Made by a program: the position numbers and the translations under genes. The notes under the pieces were generated by a model. The model was not told the DNA's origin and made no database searches. It saw nothing but the letters and a program-made list of their open reading frames with translations. From a virus: a DNA stretch of 32,227 bases. Below are positions 1 through 7,742 of the stretch, piece after piece; within the stretch, counting starts at the first letter, position 1; the number at the start of each line of letters is the position of its first letter. Where the stretch lies: positions 1-32,227 of the IMG/VR virus record IMGVR_UViG_3300033150_000468; one strand, given 5' to 3'.

Positions 1-227
1 TCCGACAGCTCGACAACATCATCTTGAACTGTTGCGGTGTTTTCCACAGCCAGGACTGCGTTGTCTATGTAAAGTTTCCAGTATGTGCCTGGATTAGCGT
101 CATCTTCAAAGATAGGTTCGGACTGAGGAGTGTTTGCAGTGGTGTCGTATTGCAATACTCCATCATCAATTGTCACCGCATAATCGGTTGCGCTGGTTCT
201 ATCTGTTAATACATACTCACTGGCCAT
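1..227 (-). CDS. Putative virion surface/tail protein, 3' end outside window
   Basis: The ATG at 227 opens a frame that stays open to the left edge, so only the first 75 residues are visible. It begins MASEYVLTDR and continues with an acidic, Thr/Asp/Val-rich, beta-strand-like sequence (TYWKLYIDNAVLAVEN around residues 48-63) without cysteine or obvious membrane segment. The ribosome binding site is weak (TAGAGA just before the ATG). It is the last visible gene of the leftward structural operon, downstream of the LamG-type protein. Composition and position suggest another fibre or surface protein; I do not recognise the family. Confidence 0.6.
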   Translation of the reverse strand, partial: MASEYVLTDRTSATDYAVTIDDGVLQYDTTANTPQSEPIFEDDANPGTYWKLYIDNAVLAVENTATVQDDVVELS

Positions 228-275
228 TCTCTACATAATTGTTACGTTTAGTTAACATTTTCCGAAACCTATACA

Positions 276-1088
276 TCATAGACCCAAACCCGTTATAATC
301 GTTCCAATTACTTGCGGAGCTCCCCCTACCACCGGTGCGAGTCCGTTATCCATAATGTCGTTTATTTCGGTGGAGTTTAAAACACGACTGAATATTGCAG
401 TTTCTGAAAGATACCCATCACAACAAAACTTTGGCGTCAGGCCATAATCTCTACGAGTACCCAACGTCCAATCTGCTGACCAATTCCAACCTATATTTCC
501 TGTTGTGCTACCGCCCCCATCATTGACACCATCAAGATAAAAAACTACATTAGAACCATTATAGGTAAATGCACAATGTTGCCATGAATTCGCGGTCAAG
601 GCTGTATCAGAATTGTGATATCCCGGTGAAGTAGTCTTTCCAAGATATACATTCTGTTTATTATTACCACCTTCATCTTTTGTATACCAAAGCGTATCCT
701 GTGTATCATTATTAACAAATACTTGTCTCTCTGTTGTATCAGTAAGTTTTTGCCAAATAGTTACTGTTATAGTGTCAACATACTCAAGGTCATTTAATTC
801 CGACATATAAACCCTATCATCGTCACCATCATACAAAAGGCTCCCAGCCGCATATCCACCGGGAGGAGTAGAAGAGTCCCAAGCTGGCTCCCCAGAACCC
901 TTGAAAGAACCATCTATGTTATTACCGGAAGAATCTCCTAAAATTGTGCCCGACCCCTCATCAAATAAATACGCAGCTTCGCAGTTAGCGTCATTATAAT
1001 CTACTGATGTCCCTGCTTGGATATTACTCGATAACAACAGGCTTAACAGTATAAGTCCCGTCAGTTTTAAGAATATACTCCTTACCAT
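276..1088 (-). CDS. Secreted LamG/concanavalin-like lectin-fold protein
   Basis: This 270-aa protein starts at the ATG at 1088, which follows an AAAGGTGA ribosome binding site; the codon before it is TTG. Residues 1-26 form a textbook Sec signal peptide: basic start, hydrophobic LTGLILLSLLLSS, cleavage after NIQA. The rest reads as a LamG/jellyroll domain: YLFDEGSGTILGDSSGN near residues 40-56, then strands with the phrases VTIWQKLTD, WQHCAFTYNGSNVVFYLDG and a C-terminal AIFSRVLNSTEINDI. Such domains usually bind glycans, so host-surface or polysaccharide binding is a reasonable inference. The signal peptide is unusual for a phage virion protein. The gene overlaps its upstream neighbour by 65 bases. 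Confidence 0.75.
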   Translation of the reverse strand: MVRSIFLKLTGLILLSLLLSSNIQAGTSVDYNDANCEAAYLFDEGSGTILGDSSGNNIDGSFKGSGEPAWDSSTPPGGYAAGSLLYDGDDDRVYMSELNDLEYVDTITVTIWQKLTDTTERQVFVNNDTQDTLWYTKDEGGNNKQNVYLGKTTSPGYHNSDTALTANSWQHCAFTYNGSNVVFYLDGVNDGGGSTTGNIGWNWSADWTLGTRRDYGLTPKFCCDGYLSETAIFSRVLNSTEINDIMDNGLAPVVGGAPQVIGTIITGLGL

Positions 1089-1476
1089 CAATCACCTTTG
1101 TAACAGTTTGGTTTGTAACTTTTGAACCCACTATACCGTTTATATGTCCGGTAAGAATATCATTATTGGTTTTCTCCACATAAGTTTTTCTGATTAGAGA
1201 CTTGGTGTGAGTATCTACATCTTCAAGTATCCTCGCTTTAATTTCAGCATCAGTCATTCCCAAAAAATTCATAGCGGAGTAACGGGTGCAATAAACTGAC
1301 TTACCGTTGATTTTAGGATATTGACTTTGCACTTCGACTCCGTCAACTTTATACTGTGTCCATACTCTTATATTACCGTTAATGTCCTTATCAATACTTA
1401 CAATTTCTCCTGTAACATCACCGAAGCAAACCGAGCCAAACAATAACGACAAAACAAGTAAACTAACCATTCTCAT
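1024..1476 (-). CDS. Small secreted protein of unknown function
   Basis: This 150-aa protein has an N-terminal signal peptide (MRMVSLLVLSLLFGSVCFG, likely cleaved before DVTGE). The cysteine is not in a proper lipobox, so a lipoprotein is unlikely. The mature part (DKDINGNIRVWTQYKVDGVEVQ, then a helical KARILEDVDTHTKSLIRKTYVEK segment, then DGKEYILKTDGTYTV) is short and mixed alpha/beta; no family is recognised. It lies between the fibre-like and LamG-like secreted proteins, overlapping the latter by 65 bases, so the three are probably translated together and may act together at the cell surface. A ribosome binding site (GGAGG) precedes the ATG at 1476. Confidence 0.65.
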   Translation of the reverse strand: MRMVSLLVLSLLFGSVCFGDVTGEIVSIDKDINGNIRVWTQYKVDGVEVQSQYPKINGKSVYCTRYSAMNFLGMTDAEIKARILEDVDTHTKSLIRKTYVEKTNNDILTGHINGIVGSKVTNQTVTKVIDGKEYILKTDGTYTVKPVVIE

Positions 1477-1486
1477 AGAGACCTCC

Positions 1487-2929
1487 TTAATCTACATCTG
1501 CGTTAAACCAACCTTTGACCGTAAGTAAAACATAATCAGGTGTATCATTTGTATCGAAATCTATCGCAAGAGTGTGGTCGTGTTCTATGACACCGTGTGT
1601 AATTGCAGTATCAGATGCGTAATAAACGCTTGTGCCATCCGTTGCTATTTCCACTGCGTCAACGGTCGTAATCGCCGTGAAGTCCGCTGGGTCTGTGAGT
1701 TCTTCGAGTTCCAAACTCACATTATCATCGTCGCTCCACGCCTTCCACTCAACAATGGTAAAAGTCATTCCGGTTGTGTTATGCCACACAGGAATTAAAT
1801 CAGCGGCATTTATCGAACCAGGCTCAATGAGAGGAAAATTCATAGTTACAATTTTCTGACCAACAGGATATTGATTTGTACCGTCTGTTCCCCGGTAGTA
1901 AGAGTCTCCGCTCTCGTTTGCACCGTCACTATCAAACGTTAATTCTCCGGCATTAGTAACGTCAGGGTCGGCTGCTGACTGTAAACCTAATGTACCGTTG
2001 ACTGTCAGTTTTGAAACCGGAGTATCAGTACCTACTGCTACATTGCCAGTTGTAACCAAAGCCTTACTCCCCAGATCTACATCTTTTTCCGCCCCCTCGT
2101 AAGGGATAAAAATGTTCTGGAAAATCTCCGTATTGGCTGGAATTTCCCATCTTGAGCTTGTAGTTCCTTGATAATATACTCGAATAGTAGGGTCACTTCC
2201 AGTACCTGAAACGTCAACGTAGAGTTTACCGACTATTCTACTACCGGAGTCGGGTAAGTAATCGTTAGATAATTGCAACGGGTCAGAGCTTGTTGCTACA
2301 ATAGTTTCAGAGGTGTCTGTTTTTCTTTCTATCAGTTTCCAGTAAACCCTTAAATCTTTTGTTCCTGTCGTTTTTTCCACTGTGATATACCAATTATAAA
2401 CTCCTTTCAATAGTTTTGTAGGCGCCTCACCAGAAGCAGAAATCCAACCCCCTATATAATCATCATTACTTAAATCAGCATCTTCAATATATTCTTCTGA
2501 GTCCGAAGAAGGATTTAAGTAACAGGTTTTATATCCAGTGGCGTCATCCTCATCATACATATAGTAAGTTGCACCGAGAGAAGTTACCGCTAAATCTACG
2601 TACTCTTTATTTACCAAACTTTTGATGTTTGCTGCGCCTGTGGGTGTAACGTCCAATAAGCCTGATGATGTAATATCAATATCTTGGGTAGTAATAGTTC
2701 CGGACACATCTAATTCTGAAGAAGGGGTTGTTGTACCTATTCCTACATATCCACCGGTTACACGCAGGTACTCCGTTCCGTCTTCTACCACAAAAAAGTA
2801 TCCGTCTCCCCCACTATCTTCGCCTTCAGCGTAAGTATCACCCTCATACCTCATAGTCTTATAAGGTTGAGCATACACTACCCCACCAATCAATACCAAC
2901 CCAATTAGTAAAACCAGTATTTTCCTCAT
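1487..2929 (-). CDS. Tail-fibre-like protein with signal peptide
   Basis: This 480-aa protein has a strong ribosome binding site (GGAGGTTAT) before the ATG at 2929. Residues 1-20 look like a Sec signal peptide (MRKILVLLIGLVLIGGVVYA, cleavage before QPYKTM). The next part contains the phrase VGIGTTTPSSELDVSGTI (residues about 62-79) and a second VAVGTDTPVSKLTVNGTL near residue 297. This GIGT.TP..L.V.G motif is common in bacterial and phage fibre proteins built from beta repeats. The rest is Thr/Asp-rich beta sequence with an adhesin-like look (WKLIERKTDTSETIVA, IRVYYQGTTSSRWEIPANTE). Inference: receptor-binding fibre or a secreted adhesin. No C-terminal chaperone (peptidase S74) domain is seen. 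Confidence 0.7.
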   Translation of the reverse strand: MRKILVLLIGLVLIGGVVYAQPYKTMRYEGDTYAEGEDSGGDGYFFVVEDGTEYLRVTGGYVGIGTTTPSSELDVSGTITTQDIDITSSGLLDVTPTGAANIKSLVNKEYVDLAVTSLGATYYMYDEDDATGYKTCYLNPSSDSEEYIEDADLSNDDYIGGWISASGEAPTKLLKGVYNWYITVEKTTGTKDLRVYWKLIERKTDTSETIVATSSDPLQLSNDYLPDSGSRIVGKLYVDVSGTGSDPTIRVYYQGTTSSRWEIPANTEIFQNIFIPYEGAEKDVDLGSKALVTTGNVAVGTDTPVSKLTVNGTLGLQSAADPDVTNAGELTFDSDGANESGDSYYRGTDGTNQYPVGQKIVTMNFPLIEPGSINAADLIPVWHNTTGMTFTIVEWKAWSDDDNVSLELEELTDPADFTAITTVDAVEIATDGTSVYYASDTAITHGVIEHDHTLAIDFDTNDTPDYVLLTVKGWFNADVD

Positions 2930-2984
2930 ATAACCTCCGGTAGTTTACAACCTTTCACCGCTCTTTCATATTTGTCAGGTTGAT

Positions 2985-3311
2985 TTAAAGACGTCGCCAC
3001 CGTTTACCCTCACGTTTCTCGATAGTAACTTTAACATTACCGTTTCCTTCATCTACCTCTATTTTGAATGCGTAGGTACCGTCCAATATAAACCCAATAA
3101 CTCTCTCGGTTATACCTTTCAGCGGACCGGTACCGACTACAGCCCTCTTTAACTGTATAAACTCAACATTCTTACCATCCGCACTAATCGTGTATGTTTT
3201 ACCGCTCCGGTAAAGTTGGAGCGACGTGATGTCCTGATGTGGAACCTGCCTCCAATCAGTTCCCTCACTTTCTTTGAGAGTTCTGCCATCTCGTAAGTGT
3301 GCTACGAACAT
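2985..3311 (-). CDS. Small hypothetical protein of the fibre region
   Basis: A 108-aa protein starting MFVAHLRDGR. The frame is open further upstream to a GTG at 3395, but that start lies inside the preceding gene and has no good ribosome binding site, whereas the ATG at 3311 follows GGAAGGAG by 11 bases. The protein is strand-rich (LTSLQLYRSGKTYTI-like, then IGFILDGTYAFKIEVDEGNGNVKVTIEKREGKRWRRL at the end) with a basic tail; I do not recognise it. With this start, the 23-bp palindrome at 3334-3356 is intergenic, directly between the previous stop codon and this gene's ribosome binding site. Confidence 0.55.
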   Translation of the reverse strand: MFVAHLRDGRTLKESEGTDWRQVPHQDITSLQLYRSGKTYTISADGKNVEFIQLKRAVVGTGPLKGITERVIGFILDGTYAFKIEVDEGNGNVKVTIEKREGKRWRRL

Positions 3312-3333
3312 CAGTTCATCCACTCCTTCCCTT

Positions 3334-3356
3334 GTAAATTCAAAAATTGAACTTAC
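3334..3356. repeat. Dispersed 23-bp palindrome, copy 1
   Basis: Left half GTAAATTCAA and right half TTGAACTTAC flank a 3-base centre; the halves are complementary except at one pair. The same element recurs at 12446, 20111 and 23754. Here it sits 5 bases after the stop codon of the 153-aa gene and just before the ribosome binding site of the next gene. It could be a protein-binding operator or an intercistronic RNA hairpin. Confidence 0.7.
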
Positions 3357-3361
3357 GGCCT

Positions 3362-3823
3362 TTAGGTATAACTGTACTTCAGTTGATACCCCCACGCAGT
3401 ATGAGCTCCATCACCAGCCGCTGACGGAACTTTAATTGCGAGATACACAAAGTCGCCATACGCTCCAGCACTAACGGCGCTGTATGCATAACCAGAACCA
3501 GTACTCTCCGGCATCTCAGTCCCCCACGAACTTGAAGGGGTAATACCAGACGGTTTGACGTACGTACCAGTTGCAGTTATATGGTGTAACCATCCGCCTG
3601 CCGTTCCCATACCTGTTGAGGCCGCTGACCTGGTACCAGCAATGTCATAGAACCACCACTTAGCACTTTGGATAGAGTTCGTCGCAACCTTGGGACGAAC
3701 ACACTGAACAACACTCCAGGCGCCGGCAGTAACCGTTCCAAAGTTCAACGATGCGATGGTCGAATACGTTGCACTGCTCGTGGTACCAGTAACCTCGTAC
3801 CACGTAATTGATGGTGCTGCCAT
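3362..3823 (-). CDS. Putative virion structural protein
   Basis: A 153-aa protein with an AAGGAGGTGAG ribosome binding site before the ATG at 3823. It is rich in Ser, Thr, Gly, Ala and aromatic residues (SSATYSTIASLNFGTVTAGAWSVV, GGWLHHITATGTYVKPSG), ends with GYQLKYSYT, and has no cysteine beyond one, no signal peptide and no membrane segment. This composition is typical of small beta-sandwich phage virion proteins (decoration or tail proteins), but no family is recognised. It lies between DUF115 and the fibre genes in the leftward operon. Confidence 0.6.
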   Translation of the reverse strand: MAAPSITWYEVTGTTSSATYSTIASLNFGTVTAGAWSVVQCVRPKVATNSIQSAKWWFYDIAGTRSAASTGMGTAGGWLHHITATGTYVKPSGITPSSSWGTEMPESTGSGYAYSAVSAGAYGDFVYLAIKVPSAAGDGAHTAWGYQLKYSYT

Positions 3824-3838
3824 CTTCTCACCTCCTTT

Positions 3839-4894
3839 CTATTTCTTTGGACTTCCCACCAGTCTGTGACGAAGTCCTAAATATTCCTTTTTGAAGGGCG
3901 GTAGAAGTAACTCTTCCACTAACCCGTCCGCGTACTCGTAATTGTACGCTCTCTCTATCTTTTCATCAACGCCGACTAACTTCTTGTTGGCATACTTATC
4001 AATACTTTTCTGAAACGGTATCACCTTCATCCCCTTGAAGTGAAGTATCCCAGCTTCACTGCAGTTAATGAGAGTATGTGCACAGAATTTACTATTCTCT
4101 CTCAACCACGCCCAAAACATCAGTAACGTTTGGTGGGTAAGTACAAGTTTACCATTGATGTCCGGGAACAACATACAGTGAGCTTTGAACTTCGCCCCCT
4201 TTTGATAGTTTACCTTCCAATCAACAATTCCGTCTGCGTATACCTTATCGGTCGAAGGCCAACTCAAGTCCATTCCCACAAACATTATAGGATTACACCC
4301 CATCGCAGCCGCAAAACAGTAACAATCACCCGTCGTGAGAATAGCTGCTGGTAGCGCTCCCTTACGTCCGATGTGATAAGGTATTTGTTCAAAGAGCGTA
4401 TTCTTCGTATCTTTTATGTTGAACACCGCTAAATGTTTAGGGTCAACACTTCGAAAGATGGATGGGTCTACGACAGGAGGTACTATGGTGTAAAATTTAG
4501 TCGTATCAATATCTTTGAAGTTGTGTTTCTGCTTCGGTGTTGGGTCAACCATTACTACGAAATGCGGATACACGTCATATTTGTTTACCAGTATCGGTAG
4601 TGCCGCATCACAACTGACTATGATGAAGTTGTCTTTATACTTATTAAGTAAGTATCCATTCTTATCCAGTGACGGCCCAGCTCCGACAACAACCGCGGGC
4701 ACCCTCTTAAAGATTTCTTTGAAACCAAGTATCCCGGGAGGATGTGTAGCCTGAATAATGACCATATTCCAAAGAAAGTTCTTTAACTGAAGGTCATAAA
4801 GTCCTCCTTTACACATTTCCTGATAGAGCTTACGCTGCTCATCAAGATTTTTTTGGTCGTAGTACTCGTCTGGTTTAATCTTTGCGGTAGACAT
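3839..4894 (-). CDS. DUF115 / MptE-like protein
   Basis: A 351-aa protein matching the core of the DUF115 (6-hydroxymethylpterin diphosphokinase MptE-like) family: VPAVVVGAGPSLDKN near residues 65-79, then FIIVSCDAALPILVNKYDVYPHFVVMVDP near residues 91-119, and later CYCFAAAMGCNPIMFVGMDLSWPS, a typical G.DL end motif. Archaeal MptE uses this fold for pterin diphosphorylation; bacterial members include Maf-type flagellin glycosylation proteins, and the fold is widespread in phages without a proven role. The gene overlaps the methyltransferase stop by 20 bases and is preceded by GGGAGCGGA. The pairing with a methyltransferase inside a structural operon suggests modification of a virion or surface molecule; that is inference. 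Confidence 0.75.
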   Translation of the reverse strand: MSTAKIKPDEYYDQKNLDEQRKLYQEMCKGGLYDLQLKNFLWNMVIIQATHPPGILGFKEIFKRVPAVVVGAGPSLDKNGYLLNKYKDNFIIVSCDAALPILVNKYDVYPHFVVMVDPTPKQKHNFKDIDTTKFYTIVPPVVDPSIFRSVDPKHLAVFNIKDTKNTLFEQIPYHIGRKGALPAAILTTGDCYCFAAAMGCNPIMFVGMDLSWPSTDKVYADGIVDWKVNYQKGAKFKAHCMLFPDINGKLVLTHQTLLMFWAWLRENSKFCAHTLINCSEAGILHFKGMKVIPFQKSIDKYANKKLVGVDEKIERAYNYEYADGLVEELLLPPFKKEYLGLRHRLVGSPKK

Positions 4895-5438
4895 ACATTC
4901 CGCTCCCTCTTTGTTGACCAGTCAAACGGTGAGGTTTAAGTTTGAATTGCTCAAACTTCTCCTTCCACCAGTTGAACGGTCTCACAGTGAGATGAATTCC
5001 CTTACCGTAGACGCTATCGGTTAACCCAACCGTAGCGAATATCCATCTCCTACTAACTCTAACCAACTCGGACAATGCTCTATCTACATCCTTCTCGTCA
5101 AGGTGCTCAAGAACTTCGCAGCAGAACACTAAATCAAACTCTTCCACTCCGTATGGAATATGTGTGATACTACCATACTTTACTATACCGGTAGCGACCA
5201 GACTCCGAAGTGGGTTTGCTAACAACCACGAGCAGGTTTCTATACCTTTGGCCTGTTTACCGTTCTTAAAGAACTCAAGTATTGCATAACCGGCTCCACA
5301 CCCAACATCAACGACATTCCGGAAGTTAAGTATCTCTGTTGCTGTAGTTACCATCCCCAGCCCGATACTCGCTTCCGGCATCCCGTAGTTGGTGTTTGCG
5401 TACAGGTGGTCGTACACCGATTTCTGTCCAGTGTGCAT
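4875..5438 (-). CDS. SAM-dependent methyltransferase
   Basis: A 187-aa class I methyltransferase. SAM-binding motif I is VVDVGCGAGYAILEFF (residues about 42-57), an acidic residue follows in KGIE, and motif IV-like FDLVFCCEVLEHLDE (residues about 97-111) is the usual Methyltransf_11/23 signature. An AAGGAG site lies 10 bases before the ATG at 5438. The frame upstream (5326-5487) encodes a plausible missing N-terminus, MKDGSVTDAKWKEKV then TDAHWTE, which would join SVYDHLYANTNYG after a single +1 shift in GAAATCG. The gene may therefore be frameshifted or use a later start. The substrate is unknown; position suggests a virion or cell-surface target. Confidence 0.75.
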   Translation of the reverse strand: MHTGQKSVYDHLYANTNYGMPEASIGLGMVTTATEILNFRNVVDVGCGAGYAILEFFKNGKQAKGIETCSWLLANPLRSLVATGIVKYGSITHIPYGVEEFDLVFCCEVLEHLDEKDVDRALSELVRVSRRWIFATVGLTDSVYGKGIHLTVRPFNWWKEKFEQFKLKPHRLTGQQRGSGMYVYRKD

Positions 5439-5487
5439 CCGTTACTTTCTCCTTCCACTTTGCGTCCGTTACACTTCCATCTTTCAT
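5326..5487 (-). CDS. Overlapping small frame, possible shifted methyltransferase N-terminus
   Basis: The ATG at 5487 overlaps the stop of the connector-like gene (ATGA) and follows GGGAG at a good distance, so translation probably begins here. The frame runs 53 codons, overlapping the methyltransferase start in a different frame. Its first part (GSVTDAKWKEKVTDAHWTE) reads like real protein and contains an imperfect duplication (VTDAKW / VTDAHW, period 27 bases). The remainder (VRPPVRKHQLRDAGSEYRAG) looks like out-of-frame sequence. The simplest reading is that the first 22 residues belong to the methyltransferase and a 1-base insertion or programmed shift separates them. A separate 53-aa protein cannot be excluded. 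Confidence 0.4.
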   Translation of the reverse strand: MKDGSVTDAKWKEKVTDAHWTEIGVRPPVRKHQLRDAGSEYRAGDGNYSNRDT

Positions 5488-6188
5488 ACAGTTCTCCCTG
5501 TGAACGGGTTTTTCCACCAGTTACCTATCAATGCCCCACCACTGGTGAACTGACGGGCTTTCGGCCCCCAATCGACTGCTGTATGGTCACTTGTCAGAGA
5601 TGCAGCGTATAGTTCAGGGACTATGTTGTTAGCCCACCAAGCGGCATCCTCAACTTCGCGTAGAGAATAGAAACCGAACACTGTTGCTATTGCACTGATA
5701 AGCGCATCCTTTCTCTTGAAGTAACATGTAGCGTAACTCGACCACGCAGTTGACGTATTGGTTAAATCATCCGGGTAGAGTGTGCACCTCAAGTTTAAAG
5801 TGTACTCGTCATCCGGTATTAGAAATAACTCGAAGTTAGCTCCATAGTCAACGTACTGTGAAGGTTTACCTTCAGTATACACCTCAAATCTTGGCACCGC
5901 TCTATCCATAGTACGGGGGTGAACATAGTCTAGTTTTCTGGACTCTGCACCGGACTGAAGGGTCATAGTGTAAATGTCCTTCATATTGGTAGGAAACCCA
6001 TACCGTTTTTGACTGCTTGTGGTAGAGCCAACATAATTCTTTTTCATCTCCTCATATGTGTGAAGGTCGGCGATAAAGTCCTTTGCCCAATTTACCCATC
6101 TAAGTATCCGGGTATCGGACACACCATCCGAGTTTCGCCGAATGTTTTCTCTAACCTCATCTATAAAGTCAGCTCCGGTCATTGCCAT
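5484..6188 (-). CDS. Putative head-tail connector/adaptor protein
   Basis: A 234-aa protein beginning MAMTGADFIDEVRENIRRNSDGVSDTRILRWVNWAKDFI. This N-terminal helical pattern, followed by a central GFPTNMKDIYTMTLQ and a YVDYGANFELFLIPDDEYTLNLR strand pair, then a helical end with FYSLREVEDAAWW, is the layout of phage adaptor proteins that sit below the portal (gp6/gp4-like). It lies four genes downstream of the capsid protein, as expected for a connector. The start overlaps the stop of the RlpA-like gene. Family assignment is from pattern only. Confidence 0.6.
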   Translation of the reverse strand: MAMTGADFIDEVRENIRRNSDGVSDTRILRWVNWAKDFIADLHTYEEMKKNYVGSTTSSQKRYGFPTNMKDIYTMTLQSGAESRKLDYVHPRTMDRAVPRFEVYTEGKPSQYVDYGANFELFLIPDDEYTLNLRCTLYPDDLTNTSTAWSSYATCYFKRKDALISAIATVFGFYSLREVEDAAWWANNIVPELYAASLTSDHTAVDWGPKARQFTSGGALIGNWWKNPFTGRTV

Positions 6189-6517
6189 TATTCAGGCTCC
6201 TTTACAACTTTAATCTTAACCTTGGTTAAACCCTTTCCCAAGGGTGCGATAGCGCCAAAAGCAGCTTTACTCAAATCAACCGCTCTACCATACTTCTCAA
6301 ACCCGCCGGTGTCGTTTACTCTAACAACCACTTTCTTACCGGTATCAACACTGGTGATTTCTAACTTCTTACCTCTCAACTCTTTCCAGCGTTTAGGAGG
6401 TACGGCAGCAGTAAAGTCATTCTCGTCAAACATCTCACCACTTTTGGTGTAACCACCCCATCTTGGGTCTACACTTTTGTTTGTGTAATAACTGGCAAGT
6501 CCAACTTCCTCACTCAT
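6188..6517 (-). CDS. RlpA-like double-psi beta-barrel protein
   Basis: The 109-aa protein from the ATG at 6517 is almost entirely an RlpA-type DPBB domain: GLASYYTNK, GGYTKSGEMFDENDFTAAVPP, LEITSVDTGKKVVVRVNDTGGF, YGRAVDLSKAAFGAIAPLGKG. RlpA-type proteins bind or cleave septal peptidoglycan. The aspartate of the family's catalytic pair is kept (VRVND), but the histidine of the usual TAAH motif is valine here (TAAV), so activity is doubtful. A longer in-frame version starts at a TTG at 6715 and would add a membrane-like FWLFVTWVTLLTVIAISTLMVV stretch, but it lies within the well-supported 76-aa gene and lacks a good ribosome binding site. Possible roles: wall penetration during entry, or a structural hub part. 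Confidence 0.75.
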   Translation of the reverse strand: MSEEVGLASYYTNKSVDPRWGGYTKSGEMFDENDFTAAVPPKRWKELRGKKLEITSVDTGKKVVVRVNDTGGFEKYGRAVDLSKAAFGAIAPLGKGLTKVKIKVVKEPE

Positions 6518-6521
6518 AACA

Positions 6522-6752
6522 CTACGCCGTTTCGTCGTTAATCTGTGTCCAGGCTGTACTACCATCAGTGTTGATATAGCAATCACCGTCAGTAGCGTCA
6601 CCCACGTAACAAACAACCAGAAACGTGCCTTTTGGTGCGCTTGTAACACCATCCGGACTAGTCCCATCATCTTTTTGTACAAGTACCCTCGATAAAGGGT
6701 CTTGATGTCCCTCAAACATCTTCTCTATTAAATACGATTTACCATTACTCAT
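6522..6752 (-). CDS. Small structural-type protein
   Basis: A 76-aa protein with a very strong GGAGGAG ribosome binding site 8 bases before the ATG at 6752. The sequence (KSYLIEKMFEGHQDPLSRVL, GTFLVVCYVGDATDGDCYINTDGSTAWTQIND) is acidic and predicted to be mostly strands; the C-terminal part resembles the short beta-domains often found in phage head decoration and fibre-base proteins. It lies between the decoration-like protein and the RlpA-like gene, whose ATG is 5 bases after this stop, so the two are likely translationally coupled. No family recognised. Confidence 0.65.
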   Translation of the reverse strand: MSNGKSYLIEKMFEGHQDPLSRVLVQKDDGTSPDGVTSAPKGTFLVVCYVGDATDGDCYINTDGSTAWTQINDETA

Positions 6753-6846
6753 CTCGCTACTCCTCCATAATTAAGTGTAAGAGGAATGGGGAACGTGTCC
6801 CCATTCCCCCTACGTTAGACTGTAGCTTGGGGCTAAAAGTCAAATT

Positions 6847-7650
6847 TTACGGACATAGTTGCAGATAGAACAGAACCATATCACCGGCTGTGGTTGTATC
6901 AGTAATACCACGGCCAACCCTCGGCTCAATTCCATCCGAGTCACGAATTGCGACCTGTCCAGTTCCTGCGAGTTCTCCGTCAGCACCGCCAAAAGCGGTA
7001 TCGGTTACGGTTACAACACCGGCCGGGCCATACGTTTGAACCCATGCATAGTAATTAGCGGTTATTGCTCTCATAGGAACCCCGACAGGAATTTCGTCAG
7101 TACCTACAGCTGCAGCTCTCAAGTTCATAAACAAACTCGGGGATAGTACCACGCCAGTGGTAGCATCCGCAAAGCTCGAACCAATCAACTCATCCCACAG
7201 CTCAATCTCAACATAATCGCTGACCGAGCTCGACCATGCCTGATTGCGCCTAATTTTGTGGCATTCATCTACACCAGCACTGTCAGTAAGTACGATGTAC
7301 CCATTCTCCAGCTCGTTCTTGGTAATGTTATCCAATGCTGAAGCGTGGGTAACAGCGAGAAACTTTTGACCAGCAACAGCTGGAACTGCGATAGCGATAG
7401 GTGAAAGTTCGGCTTGAGCAGCCGTCATACTTACCAATGACCCATCGGCTAAAAGCATTGGCCCAGCGTCCGAATAGTCGGGTGACACTATGAGACCGGC
7501 TGCTGTAGCAGCGATAAACTTTCCGTAGAAGAAAGTTCTATCCCCCATTGGGAGCCTGGTACCAACTGCACAGTTAGCACTCGAAGACTCGGCGTAGATG
7601 CTCTGGGTAGCCATTAGTGCCCCGTAATTTCCGCCACCAATTTTACTCAT
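6847..7650 (-). CDS. Putative head decoration/structural protein
   Basis: A 267-aa protein starting MSKIGGGNYGALMATQ at 7650, chosen because AGGAGTG lies 6 bases upstream; the frame extends 14 codons further but without a site. It is Ala/Gly/Val-rich, with PIAIAVPAVAGQKFLAV and PVGVPMRAITANYYAWVQTYGPAGVVTV segments and an end of GDMVLFYLQLCP. This composition and the position immediately downstream of the capsid gene suit a head decoration or second virion protein; phrases like AITANYYAWVQTYGP are common in such proteins. The gap of 92 bases between it and the capsid gene carries no clear hairpin. Confidence 0.6.
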   Translation of the reverse strand: MSKIGGGNYGALMATQSIYAESSSANCAVGTRLPMGDRTFFYGKFIAATAAGLIVSPDYSDAGPMLLADGSLVSMTAAQAELSPIAIAVPAVAGQKFLAVTHASALDNITKNELENGYIVLTDSAGVDECHKIRRNQAWSSSVSDYVEIELWDELIGSSFADATTGVVLSPSLFMNLRAAAVGTDEIPVGVPMRAITANYYAWVQTYGPAGVVTVTDTAFGGADGELAGTGQVAIRDSDGIEPRVGRGITDTTTAGDMVLFYLQLCP

Positions 7651-7742
7651 TGTTTCACTCCTGTTTAGGTTTGAGGGGAGGCCGCCTAACAACCATCCTC
7701 ATCCAGCTTTTAGACTCAGTTAGGCTGAGTTAGTGCGTATCC

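Noticed and set aside
4928-4957. AAGTTTGA / TCAAACTT inverted repeat as another copy of the dispersed palindrome
   Set aside because: Lies within methyltransferase coding sequence and does not match the 23-bp consensus.
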